From Pelomonas sp047654805 (GTDB taxonomy: Bacteria; Pseudomonadota; Gammaproteobacteria; Burkholderiales; Burkholderiaceae_C), in the NCBI RefSeq assembly GCF_047654805.1, contig NZ_JASGIV010000001.1, forward strand, positions 4,712,001-4,776,000: a stretch of DNA of 64,000 bases, written 5' to 3'. This document shows, piece by piece, positions 34,050-40,519 of this stretch; positions within the stretch are counted from its first letter, which is position 1, and each line of letters begins with the position of its first letter. Made by a program: the position numbers and the translations under genes. The notes below the pieces were generated by a model. That model was not told the DNA's origin. It worked only from the letters and a program-made list of their open reading frames with translations, and made no database searches.

Positions 34050-34418
34050 TCAGGACGCGCCGGACGCCTTCAGCCACTGCCTGAGCTTCTTGCGCCCGTC
34101 GCTGTTGGTGCCTCGATAGGTCTTCAGCGCAAGCGCCAGGAACTGCTGCTCCGCCACCGTCAGGCCCGCGGGTTCACGGGCTTCGTCGAGCCATCCTGTC
34201 TCCTTGCCGCAGAGGTGCTCGATCTGCCTTGCCAGCCGGTCGCCGAGGGGGCGGGCACCGCTCTTGGCCATCGACCAGGTCGCGCCGCTGACACCGATCC
34301 GCGCGGCCCACGCGGCCTCCAGCCCCTTGGGCGGATCACCCGCCGTGATGCGCTCCTCGGCGAAGGACTGGAACAGCGCTAGGGCGTTGAGCCGGCGGAC
34401 GGTGGCGGGACTGGACAT
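34050..34418 (-). CDS. Small helix-turn-helix regulator (Cro/C1-like)
   Basis: A 122-residue basic protein. Residues about 30-75 (LEAAWAARIGVSGATWSMAKSGARPLGDRLARQIEHL) read as a phage-repressor-type helix-turn-helix; the C-terminal part is helical and basic (NSDGRKKLRQWLKAS). I know no precise family function. A perfect inverted repeat lies 25-41 bases upstream of its ATG beside its own -10-like box, so autorepression is likely. It diverges from the structured RNA region and is a candidate regulator of it. Confidence 0.7.
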   Translation of the reverse strand: MSSPATVRRLNALALFQSFAEERITAGDPPKGLEAAWAARIGVSGATWSMAKSGARPLGDRLARQIEHLCGKETGWLDEAREPAGLTVAEQQFLALALKTYRGTNSDGRKKLRQWLKASGAS

Positions 34419-34442
34419 GGGGCGGGAAGCGGCTCGCAGTGT

Positions 34443-34459
34443 TGTGAAAACACTTCACA
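34443..34459. promoter_or_regulatory. Inverted-repeat operator upstream of the HTH gene
   Basis: TGTGAA, AACAC, TTCACA is a perfect 6-bp inverted repeat with a 5-base centre. It overlaps the expected start of the HTH gene transcript: a minus-strand TAGAAT is at 34463-34468. A natural site for the HTH protein itself. Confidence 0.55.
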
Positions 34460-34483
34460 TGCATTCTAGGTGGCTGCCGCAGC

Positions 34484-34513
34484 TTGACGATCCGCGTGAA
34501 CATTCTTAACAAT
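34484..34513 (+). promoter_or_regulatory. Candidate sigma-70 promoter for the first RNA region
   Basis: TTGACG (34484-34489) and AACAAT (34508-34513) are separated by 18 bases on the plus strand, pointing into the non-coding stretch and the 59-codon ORF. The -35 overlaps the likely -35 of the divergent HTH gene. Confidence 0.4.
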
Positions 34514-34523
34514 GCAGGGATTC

Positions 34524-34540
34524 GCTCAACGCATTTGAGC
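34524..34540. promoter_or_regulatory. Second inverted repeat, at the start of the first RNA region
   Basis: GCTCAA, CGCAT, TTGAGC has the same 6-5-6 geometry as the operator at 34443 but different half-sites, and falls at the predicted transcription start. Followed by TTTT, so a small hairpin terminator or attenuator is also possible. Confidence 0.35.
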
Positions 34541-34581
34541 TTTTCCAACAACCGACGACCAAAACGCCTTCGAGGCCCACC

Positions 34582-34761
34582 ATGAATCGCCATTTCGTCA
34601 CCGTCATCGCCCGCACCGGCTCGCTGAGCCGATGCGATGCCGCGCCGATGGTGCAGGGCCGGAAATCGAAGCTGGCGGGCTTGCCCGCGACGGTCGCCCT
34701 TGCGCACGACTACGGTCGTGAGAGTGATGACAGCAATACATCGGGTGAAGGACCCGGCTGA
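34582..34761 (+). CDS. Possible 59-residue ORF in the first RNA region
   Basis: An ATG with a GAGG 7 bases upstream opens 59 codons (start MNRHFVTVIARTG, end SEGPG-like SGEGPG). It is basic at the start and acidic and Ser-rich at the end. It is bounded by a promoter-like sequence upstream and a strong terminator 25 bases after its stop, so a discrete transcript is well supported. Whether the transcript is translated or is a small RNA is open; internal complementarity (CACGACTACGGTCGTG near 34708) favours structured RNA. Not recognised. Confidence 0.3.
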   Translation: MNRHFVTVIARTGSLSRCDAAPMVQGRKSKLAGLPATVALAHDYGRESDDSNTSGEGPG

Positions 34762-34785
34762 CGCCGACCTTCCACGCTCATTCGA

Positions 34786-34816
34786 GGCCCGGTCTCCGCA
34801 AGGAACCGGGCCTTTT
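34786..34816 (+). terminator. Rho-independent terminator
   Basis: GGCCCGGT and ACCGGGCC form a perfect 8-bp stem around an 11-base loop, followed by TTTTGCTTT. It ends a plus-strand transcript that covers the 59-codon ORF or small RNA. Confidence 0.8.
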
Positions 34817-34886
34817 GCTTTACCGCCGCCGGGAACGCCCGGTGGCGTCCGGTCTTCGGACCGTCGCGGCGCCTGGCGCCCGGCAC

Positions 34887-34897
34887 GCTCTTTAACA
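34887..34897 (+). promoter_or_regulatory. boxA-like antitermination element
   Basis: GCTCTTTAACA is identical to the core of the boxA element that recruits NusB/NusE in ribosomal RNA leaders. It precedes a 12-bp hairpin and a tRNA-like 3' end, with no rRNA gene nearby. It could mark a long untranslated transcript; an unrelated match is possible because the element is short. Confidence 0.45.
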
Positions 34898-34908
34898 ACT
34901 CGCACCGA

Positions 34909-34938
34909 GCGCGGTGCCGGACAACGCCGGCACCGCGC
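34909..34938 (+). ncRNA. 12-bp perfect hairpin within structured RNA region
   Basis: GCGCGGTGCCGG and CCGGCACCGCGC pair perfectly around the 6-base loop ACAACG. Two more T-arm-like segments (GGGTTCGCTCGG near 34957 and CACCGGCCGGTTCGGTG near 35005) follow. No open reading frame with coding character crosses it, so this is probably part of a structured RNA that ends at the tRNA-like element at 35161-35235. Confidence 0.5.
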
Positions 34939-35160
34939 CCATACCAAGGCAGACGCCGGGTTCGCTCGGTGGCCTGCCCCATCTCGGGTGTGCCCACGCA
35001 CAAGCACCGGCCGGTTCGGTGTGCATGTGCGCTCGGGCGGCCACCTGTCGCGTGCAGCGACGCATCACCAGCTTGCGCAGGCCGGTCGCGTCGCGTGTGG
35101 ACACAGCCGAGATGGTCTGCAAGATCACCATGGCGCACCACCGCGGCCCACCGCCACGGC

Positions 35161-35235
35161 GCCCCGCTGGACTTCCGGCGATGTCCTCGCCCGTTCAAGT
35201 CGAGGAGGCGGGTTCGACTCCCGCAAGGGGTACCA
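35161..35235 (+). ncRNA. tRNA-like element A, 3' CCA
   Basis: The 3' half is tRNA-like: T-arm GCGGG-TTCGACT-CCCGC (35208-35224), then a 7-base strand AAGGGGT, discriminator A and encoded CCA. The 5' side GCCCC pairs with GGGGT, giving 5 acceptor pairs. A GGAC/GTCC arm with a GG-containing loop mimics the D-arm. In place of the anticodon arm there is a 6-bp TCCTCG/CGAGGA stem with an 11-base loop, which overlaps the D-like stem. The total is 75 bases, but it cannot fold as a decoding tRNA. It is probably a tRNA mimic or a decayed tRNA. Parsed by eye; boundaries are approximate. Confidence 0.55.
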
Positions 35236-35373
35236 GATCCATCCTCAACCTGAAGCTTCTCGGCGAACTCACGCCTTGAGAGGCGCAAACCGGCCGCAAC
35301 GATTGGGCGGCGTCGGAACCCGTCACCGGCAACCTTTCCTGCCAGCCGGCCCGGCACCTTCCAGGCGGCGGCA

Positions 35374-35379
35374 CATAAT
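35374..35379 (+). promoter_or_regulatory. Candidate -10 box of the exported-protein gene
   Basis: CATAAT, one mismatch from consensus, lies 43 bases before the TTG start at 35422. No convincing -35 is seen. Confidence 0.35.
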
Positions 35380-35421
35380 CATCCGGTAAAGGTGACTCCA
35401 CCCTCTTTGAAAGGTCCGATC

Positions 35422-36315
35422 TTGAAGAACCTGGCCTGCATCTTTGCCGCAGCAATCGTCAGCTTCGGTGCCTGGGCACAGCCTGCGGCGAAGGCCCCCA
35501 CGGTCGCGCTGCTGGCGGCCGTCGGTGATAGGGTGGATGTCGTCCGCCAGCGCGAGAGTACCGGCAGCCACCGCGAACCTTTCATCCGCAAGAGTTTCTC
35601 CGTCAACGGCCAGTCCCTGAACCTGGCGGTCCTGAAGGGACTGGATCAGGCGATCGAGGAGGAAGAACCGCAGGCCAAGCGCGTGCTGCTGGCGTGGACG
35701 GCGCCCGCCGAAGTCCAGCGCCAGCTGGCCAACGCCCATGGCAAGGAACGCGAATCCCTGCTGCTGGCGGCACTCACGGAGCATCTGCAAGCGCAGCCGG
35801 CCCGCGCCGACTGGGACCGCATCGAGGTGATCCTGCCCAGCTATTTCTTCGAGAGCGTCGGCGGCATGGGCCGCAAGCTCTCTGGCGTGGGCTTCTATGT
35901 GCAGCCGCTCTCCAAGGGAGACGTTGCCGTGGAGTGGGACGATACCGGTGCCATCAGTGCCGTCACGTCCGAACCCGCCCCGGCCGACAACTCCGACTAC
36001 AAGACCGTCGACCCCAACACTGGAGAGACCGGCAGGTCATCGACCTACATCGCGGCCTACATGTACTTCCAGCGCATCACGCTGGATGCCCGCACGCTGG
36101 AGGTGCTGGGCCGCAAGCGGCAGCTCGACAACGTGAAGTACGCCGACCCGAGAGCCACGGCCATCGATGTCGGCGACCAGATCCCGTTGCATGTGATGAC
36201 GGGCAAGCTGCTGGCCCTGGCCGAGCGGTCGGCCTACACCTCGGTGCGCGGCAAGTCCAGCGTCTACGTTACCCAGCCCAAGGCGGTGGATCCCACCGCC
36301 AGCGCGCCGCGTTGA
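35422..36315 (+). CDS. Exported protein of unknown function
   Basis: A 297-residue protein with a clear signal peptide (MKNLACIFAAAIVSFGAWAQ when TTG is read as Met; cleavage after AWA/AQ). The TTG at 35422 was chosen because GAAAGG sits 7 bases before it and it places the signal peptide at the very N-terminus; a GTG at 35392 would add ten residues. The mature part contains ILPSYFFESVGGMGRKLSGVGFYVQP and a region near YIAAYMYFQRITLDARTLEVL. No family recognised. It lies between the two tRNA-like RNA regions but has its own promoter-like sequence, so its link to them may be only positional. Confidence 0.7.
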   Translation: MKNLACIFAAAIVSFGAWAQPAAKAPTVALLAAVGDRVDVVRQRESTGSHREPFIRKSFSVNGQSLNLAVLKGLDQAIEEEEPQAKRVLLAWTAPAEVQRQLANAHGKERESLLLAALTEHLQAQPARADWDRIEVILPSYFFESVGGMGRKLSGVGFYVQPLSKGDVAVEWDDTGAISAVTSEPAPADNSDYKTVDPNTGETGRSSTYIAAYMYFQRITLDARTLEVLGRKRQLDNVKYADPRATAIDVGDQIPLHVMTGKLLALAERSAYTSVRGKSSVYVTQPKAVDPTASAPR

Positions 36316-36470
36316 ACTGCGCCATGCACGGCCGCGAGGCCGCTGGCGACACACGGAGATCGTTTCGCGGGCTGCTGCCCGCGCAGCGGCCCATTCCCAT
36401 GGCGTGAACCACGATCGCCCCAACGCCGATCGCCGCGCCTGTACTCGTGCCAGACGGAAAGGAGGTCAGC

Positions 36471-37031
36471 ATGCACGACGTTCTGCAGTTGGACATCACC
36501 GGCCTCCCGCAGGCCTGGATCTCGGTGGAACAGGCCGCCTGCCTGGTGGCCACCGGCGCCGTGGTCTGGTCCGCCGGCGACCGGCCCCTGGCCGTGCTGC
36601 GCGGCGGCTTCAACAGCGCCACGGGCCGCCAGTCGCGGCTGGAAGTGCCGGCCATCGTGGCGTTGCGCGGCGCGTCCAGGATCAACCTCTTCGAACTGAC
36701 GCCGACCTACGGCAAGGCCAAGCTCGTCAGGCGCGACCGCTGCACCTGCGCCTACTGCGGCGAGCGTTTCGACGCCCACCAGCTGACGGTGGACCACATC
36801 GTGCCGGCCAGCCGCGGCGGACGTCTGAGCTGGATGAACACGGTCGCGGCCTGCCGCGCCTGCAATTCGCGCAAGGCCAACCGCACGCCGGACGAGGCCC
36901 GCATGCCGCTGCTGTTCGCGCCCTTCGTGCCGAGCCGCTTCGAGGACTTCATCCTCAAGGGCCGCCACATCCGCGCCGACGTGCACGACTGGCTGGCCGC
37001 GCGCCTGCCCAAAGGATCTCGCCTCAGCTGA
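36471..37031 (+). CDS. HNH endonuclease
   Basis: A 186-residue protein with a C-terminal HNH domain. It has a zinc-knuckle pair CAYCGERF, the motif LTVDHIVPASRGG (first His), WMNTVAACRACNSRKAN (Asn, second Cys pair) and a following His-containing tail. The N-terminal ~85 residues (VLQLDITGLPQAWISVEQAACL) are typical of the stand-alone HNH family widespread in proteobacteria. The ATG at 36471 has the best ribosome-binding site in the window (AAAGGAGGT, 5 bases before). It probably cleaves DNA or RNA; the substrate is unknown. The tRNA-like RNA region starts immediately after its stop, and the slipin gene follows, suggesting one transcript. Confidence 0.88.
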   Translation: MHDVLQLDITGLPQAWISVEQAACLVATGAVVWSAGDRPLAVLRGGFNSATGRQSRLEVPAIVALRGASRINLFELTPTYGKAKLVRRDRCTCAYCGERFDAHQLTVDHIVPASRGGRLSWMNTVAACRACNSRKANRTPDEARMPLLFAPFVPSRFEDFILKGRHIRADVHDWLAARLPKGSRLS

Positions 37032-37159
37032 GGCGCCTACGAATCTGCCGAGGAGGGCAGAGGCTCACAGGCCGGGGTTCATCTTCCCCGCCGGTGCGCT
37101 GCGGCCGGGTTCATCCCCGTCGCCGCGGCGTATGCCGCCCTGCCGGAATCGGCCGATCC
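37032..37159 (+). ncRNA. Structured leader with two degenerate T-arm-like hairpins
   Basis: Between the HNH stop and tRNA-like element B, two segments echo tRNA T-arms: CGGGG-TTCATCT-TCCCCG near 37075 and CCGGG-TTCATC-CCCG near 37106. A GCGGC-GTAT-GCCGC hairpin lies near 37129. No ORF has coding character. These look like decayed or highly diverged tRNA-like units in the same array as B and C. Fold judged by eye only. Confidence 0.4.
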
Positions 37160-37213
37160 GGGAATGACACGGTGTCCCGCAAGGGAAGGGTTCGAGTCCC
37201 TTCATTCCTCCCA
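37160..37213 (+). ncRNA. tRNA-like element B (54 bases, GNRA hairpin, 3' CCA)
   Basis: A compact RNA: acceptor GGGAATG (37160-37166) pairs over all 7 positions with CATTCCT (37203-37209; one G-T), followed by discriminator C and encoded CCA. The T-arm is perfect: AAGGG-TTCGAGT-CCCTT (37186-37202). Between acceptor and T-arm, where a tRNA has its D and anticodon arms, there are only a tiny ACA-CGG-TGT hairpin and CCC-GCAA-GGG, a 3-bp stem with a GNRA tetraloop. It has no anticodon arm, so it cannot decode. It looks like a minimal tRNA mimic that tRNA-processing and CCA enzymes could still recognise. Confidence 0.65.
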
Positions 37214-37288
37214 CTTGGATAGCTCAGTCGGGTAGAGCAACGGAGTCATTAATCCGTGTGTCGTGGGTTCGACTCCCACTCCAAACCA
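37214..37288 (+). tRNA. tRNA-like element C with 8-base anticodon loop (atypical tRNA or pseudo-tRNA)
   Basis: Directly follows element B. The D-arm is canonical (GCTC-AGTCGGGTA-GAGC) and so is the T-arm (GTGGG-TTCGACT-CCCAC, 37263-37279). The 3' end is TCCAA-A-CCA. The acceptor has only 5 pairs (TTGGA/TCCAA). The anticodon-like stem is ACGGA/TCCGT, but its loop GTCATTAA has 8 bases instead of 7, so the anticodon is ambiguous (CAT or ATT). A gene finder may call it tRNA-Asn, tRNA-Met or undetermined. I think it is a specialised tRNA-like RNA or pseudo-tRNA, not a housekeeping tRNA. Confidence 0.6.
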
Positions 37289-37525
37289 CACCGGTCGCGA
37301 GACCACCGCCGAACGTGCGCCCCCGGCCCTGGCCGGGACCGCGCATCAGTGGCCCGCGCCTGTGCGCTGGGCAAGCGGGACTCTGCCTCCACGATCAGCA
37401 GCGAACGTCTTCAGGGAGGGACGCTCAACGCGCACCGTGGCGCCAGATCCTGGCATCCGTCGCCCGCACGGGCCGCTGTAACGGCACCTTTAAGACATCT
37501 CAAACACGCAACCAAGGAGGACAGC
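37289..37525 (+). other. Non-coding leader between tRNA-like array and slipin gene
   Basis: A 237-base stretch with no credible gene. It contains a 6-bp hairpin CCCGGC-CCTG-GCCGGG (37322-37337) and, just before the slipin ATG, the ribosome-binding site AAGGAGG at 37514-37520. No clear sigma-70 or sigma-54 promoter was found by eye, which is consistent with read-through from the HNH/RNA unit. Confidence 0.5.
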
Positions 37526-38662
37526 ATGACCATCAAGCGTGTGACTGTGAAGAAGAACGAGCGCGGCCTGCTGCTGCGCAATGGCGATTTCGAACGCGTG
37601 CTGCAGCCCGGCACGCACTGGCTGCTCACCGGCCTGGATGAGCTCAAGGTCGAGCTCTTCACGCTCGGCCAGCCGGCCTTTGTTCACCCGCTGGCCGACT
37701 ATCTGATGGCCCAGGAGCCCGAGGTGGTCGCAACCGAGTTCACGTGCGTCGAGCTGGCCGAGCACGAGGTGGGCCTGCGCAGCGAGAACGGCGTGCTGGT
37801 CGAGCTGCTGCCACCCGCCACGCGGCGCCTGTACTGGCGCGGCTATGTTGACGTGCAGGTCGAGGTGATCGACATCCGCGCGTCCGCCGAGCTGCCCGCA
37901 GTCGTCACCACGCGGCTGGCCCAGCCCCAGCTGAGGCCGCGCGCGATAGCCGGCCTGAGCGGCGTGCTGCAGGTCGAGGTTCCCGAACACGGCGCCGGCC
38001 TGCTGCGCGTGGACGGCAAGGTCGAGCAGCTGCTGGGACCGGGCGCGCACGCGTTCTGGAAGTTCGGCCGCAACGTGGCCGTAGAACTGGTGGACCTGCG
38101 GCTGCAGGCGCTCGAAGTCACGGGCCAGGAGATCCTGACCCGCGACAAGGTCGCGCTGCGGCTCAACCTCTCGGCCAACTGGCGCTACACCGACGTGCTG
38201 CGCGCGTTCGGACAGCTCATCAAGCCGGCAGACCACCTCTACCGCGAGCTGCAGTTTGGCCTGCGCGCAGCAGTGGGCACCCGAACGCTGGACGAGCTGC
38301 TGGAGAACAAGTCGGTCATCGACGAGGTCGTGACCGCCCAGGTCACCGCGAAGCTGGCCGGCTACGGCCTGCAGCTGGACGGCGTGGGCGTGAAGGACAT
38401 CGTGCTGCCGGGCGATATGAAAACCATCCTCGCCCAGGTGGTGGAGGCCGGCAAGGCCGCCGAGGCCAACGTGATCCGCCGCCGCGAGGAAACCGCCGCG
38501 ACGCGTGCCCTGCTCAACACGGCCAAGGTGATGGAGGACAACCCCGTCGCGCTGCGACTGAAGGAGCTGGAAACGCTGGAGCGCGTGGCCGAGCGCATCG
38601 ACAAGATCTCCGTGTTCGGAGGTCTGGACCAGGTGCTCAACGGGCTGGTGAAGCTTCGCTGA
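37526..38662 (+). CDS. Slipin / SPFH (band 7) family protein
   Basis: A 378-residue protein with an SPFH/band-7 domain (about 215-340; LEVTGQEILTRDKVALRLNLSANWRYTD and QLDGVGVKDIVLPGDMK), followed by an alanine/glutamate-rich coiled coil (EAGKAAEANVIRRREETAATRALLNTAKVMEDNP). It lacks the N-terminal membrane helix of classical stomatins and has an extra N-terminal domain (KRVTVKKNERGLLLRNGDFERVL). This two-part architecture is the slipin type seen in proteobacterial RNA-repair loci. Likely forms oligomeric scaffolds. Start fixed by AAGGAGG 5 bases before the ATG. A GAAA-loop hairpin and the SDH-proteinase gene follow. Confidence 0.88.
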   Translation: MTIKRVTVKKNERGLLLRNGDFERVLQPGTHWLLTGLDELKVELFTLGQPAFVHPLADYLMAQEPEVVATEFTCVELAEHEVGLRSENGVLVELLPPATRRLYWRGYVDVQVEVIDIRASAELPAVVTTRLAQPQLRPRAIAGLSGVLQVEVPEHGAGLLRVDGKVEQLLGPGAHAFWKFGRNVAVELVDLRLQALEVTGQEILTRDKVALRLNLSANWRYTDVLRAFGQLIKPADHLYRELQFGLRAAVGTRTLDELLENKSVIDEVVTAQVTAKLAGYGLQLDGVGVKDIVLPGDMKTILAQVVEAGKAAEANVIRRREETAATRALLNTAKVMEDNPVALRLKELETLERVAERIDKISVFGGLDQVLNGLVKLR

Positions 38663-38667
38663 GCACC

Positions 38668-38691
38668 GCCCTGCCGGGAAACCGGCAGGGC
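38668..38691 (+). terminator. Intercistronic hairpin between slipin and SDH-proteinase genes
   Basis: GCCCTGCCGG and CCGGCAGGGC form a perfect 10-bp stem with a GAAA tetraloop, 6 bases after the slipin stop. No T-run follows, so it is more likely a transcript-stabilising or partial-termination hairpin than a full terminator. Confidence 0.55.
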
Positions 38692-38710
38692 TTCAACCAC
38701 GCAACACATC

Positions 38711-39739
38711 ATGAAAAGCGAAACCCTGCCGGTTGTGGAGGTACCGGTCAAGCAACCTCCCGTGCTGTTCAGCAAGACCCAGTCGCTCATCCAGCGGCTG
38801 GCCGACACGCTGGGCGGCCCGCTCGTGACCTACTGGAACGGCCCGCGCGGCTCGGTCTGCGCCAACGACGTCGTGGCGCTGTACCACGTGCTCGAACGGC
38901 TCGGCCGGCACGACACCATCTACCTGTTCCTGAAGTCGGACGGCGGCAGCGGCCAGACCTCGCTGCGCCTCGTGAACCTGCTGCGCCAGCAGTGCCGGCG
39001 TCTCGTCGCGCTCGTACCGCTGGAATGCGCCTCGGCCGCGACCATGGTGGCCCTGGGCTGCGACGGCATCCAGATGGGCCCGACGGCCTACCTGACCGCC
39101 GTGGACACGTCGCTCAATCACGCGCTGTCGCCCGTGGACCGCGACAACGACCGCGTCAGCGTCAGCCAGAACGAGCTGCTGCGCGTCGTCCGCCTGTGGC
39201 GCGACGAGCAGGGTGCTGAACAAGCCCCACCCGAGAACGCCTACAAGTCGCTGTTCCAGTATGTGCACCCTCTCGTCATCGGCGCCGTGGACCGGGCCGA
39301 GTCACTGTCGCTGATGCTGTGCCGCGAGCTGCTTGCGTACCACATCGACGATGGGGCCAAGGCCGAGGCGATCTCGACGGCGCTGAACGGCAACTACCCA
39401 TCGCACAGCTACCCCATCCTGCTGGATGAGGCGGTCAAGATCGGCCTGCGCGCCGAGCGCATGCCGGCCGACGTGAACGCCCTGCTGCTGCAGCTCAACG
39501 CCTGCTACAGCGAGATGGGCCAGAAGGCGACCACCGATTTCGACGAGGTGCACGCGCACAGCAACGAGATCTGCAATATCTGGGAAGCCAGCGGCTCACA
39601 GGTCTACTACCAACAGGACAAGGACTGGTTCTACCGCGCCGAAGAAAGACGCTGGATCACACTGAACGACAACAGCGGCTGGCGCCGCATCGAACGCGCG
39701 GGCCGGCGCATCAAGCGCGGCGCCCTGCACGTGGCTTGA
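38711..39739 (+). CDS. SDH-family ClpP-fold serine proteinase
   Basis: A 342-residue protein of the SDH (serine dehydrogenase proteinase, PF01972) family. An N-terminal LVTYWNGPRG region, DTIYLFLKSDGGSGQTSLRL (oxyanion-type Gly-Gly-x-Gly), and the nucleophile region ECASAATMVALGCDGIQMGPTAYLTAVD fit the ClpP/crotonase fold with a Ser at about 112. The family is related to SppA-like membrane-associated proteases. SPFH proteins and ClpP-fold proteases are often encoded side by side (NfeD/stomatin operons), so functional pairing with the adjacent slipin is likely. Substrate unknown. No membrane segment. Confidence 0.85.
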   Translation: MKSETLPVVEVPVKQPPVLFSKTQSLIQRLADTLGGPLVTYWNGPRGSVCANDVVALYHVLERLGRHDTIYLFLKSDGGSGQTSLRLVNLLRQQCRRLVALVPLECASAATMVALGCDGIQMGPTAYLTAVDTSLNHALSPVDRDNDRVSVSQNELLRVVRLWRDEQGAEQAPPENAYKSLFQYVHPLVIGAVDRAESLSLMLCRELLAYHIDDGAKAEAISTALNGNYPSHSYPILLDEAVKIGLRAERMPADVNALLLQLNACYSEMGQKATTDFDEVHAHSNEICNIWEASGSQVYYQQDKDWFYRAEERRWITLNDNSGWRRIERAGRRIKRGALHVA

Positions 39740-39911
39740 TGCGAAATTGCCGAGGTGCAAGGACCAAGTGGAGCCCCGGCGCATCCTCGAAGGACTGCGC
39801 CGCGGCATCCTCCATGCTCGCCCGCCCCTGGGCATTGGGCCGGACCTGGGATGCGGCACCACATCGCCGCCAGGGCGCAGGCGCGACCACATTGCTGTGC
39901 TGGCCGCGGAG

Positions 39912-40490
39912 TCAGCCCCCTTCAACCTCTTGACGTTTGAGAATCCGGGCGGGATTGCCCGCCACGGTCGCGCCCGCTGGCACGTCCTTGGTGACAACGG
40001 CACCGGCTCCGATCAGCGCGTCATCGCCGACCGTGACGCCGGGCATGATGAGCGCGCCGCCGCCGATCCACACATTCCTGCCGATCTTGATGGGCCGGCC
40101 GAATTCCAATCCCTGCGCACGCAGTGCCGGATCGCGCGGATGGTCGGCGGTGAGGATTTGCACACCAGGGCCGATCTGCGTCATGTCGCCAATCTCAACA
40201 GTCACGACGTCGAGGATGACGCAGCCGAAGTTCATGAAAACGCCACGCCCCACCCTGGTGTTGTAGCCGTAGTCGAGATGCAGCGGCGGACGGATGGCCA
40301 CGCCTTCGCCAGCCTCGCCAAGCCCCTCGCGCAGCATCGCCTGCCGCTGAGCGCCCGTCAGCCCTGGGGTTAGGTTGTAGCGGTCCATCCACTCTCGCGC
40401 GGCGGCCTGGTCGGCCTGGATCTCGGCATCGCCGGCGTTGTAGTACTCGCCAGCCAGCATCTTCTGCTTCTCGGTCTTGGTCACGGTCAT
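39912..40490 (-). CDS. maa: Maltose/galactoside O-acetyltransferase-like enzyme
   Basis: A 192-residue left-handed beta-helix acetyltransferase: N-terminal MLAGEYYNAGDAEI (Maa signature), hexapeptide repeats including YNTRVGRGVFMNFGCVILD, and the catalytic His in QILTADHPRDPA. The C-terminus has the family GGALIMPGVTVGDDALIGAGAVV. It moves acetyl groups from acetyl-CoA to sugars such as maltose, glucose or galactosides. Start taken as the ATG at 40490; a TTG at 40511 is an alternative. It directly follows the APH-fold gene, and both lie back to back with the DeoR/MFS/glucosidase genes. Confidence 0.9.
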   Translation of the reverse strand: MTVTKTEKQKMLAGEYYNAGDAEIQADQAAAREWMDRYNLTPGLTGAQRQAMLREGLGEAGEGVAIRPPLHLDYGYNTRVGRGVFMNFGCVILDVVTVEIGDMTQIGPGVQILTADHPRDPALRAQGLEFGRPIKIGRNVWIGGGALIMPGVTVGDDALIGAGAVVTKDVPAGATVAGNPARILKRQEVEGG

Positions 40491-40519
40491 CCTCTTCGGG
40501 TCTGGATTCAAGGGTCGGA

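Noticed and set aside
34875..34888. Sigma-54-like GG-N10-GC (TGGCGCCCGGCACGCT)
   Set aside because: Spacing fits but only the GG/GC core matches, which is frequent by chance at 70% GC, and it would place the start after the boxA-like element.
37214..37288. Standard tRNA-Asn or tRNA-Met
   Set aside because: The anticodon loop has eight bases and the acceptor only five pairs; listed as atypical instead.
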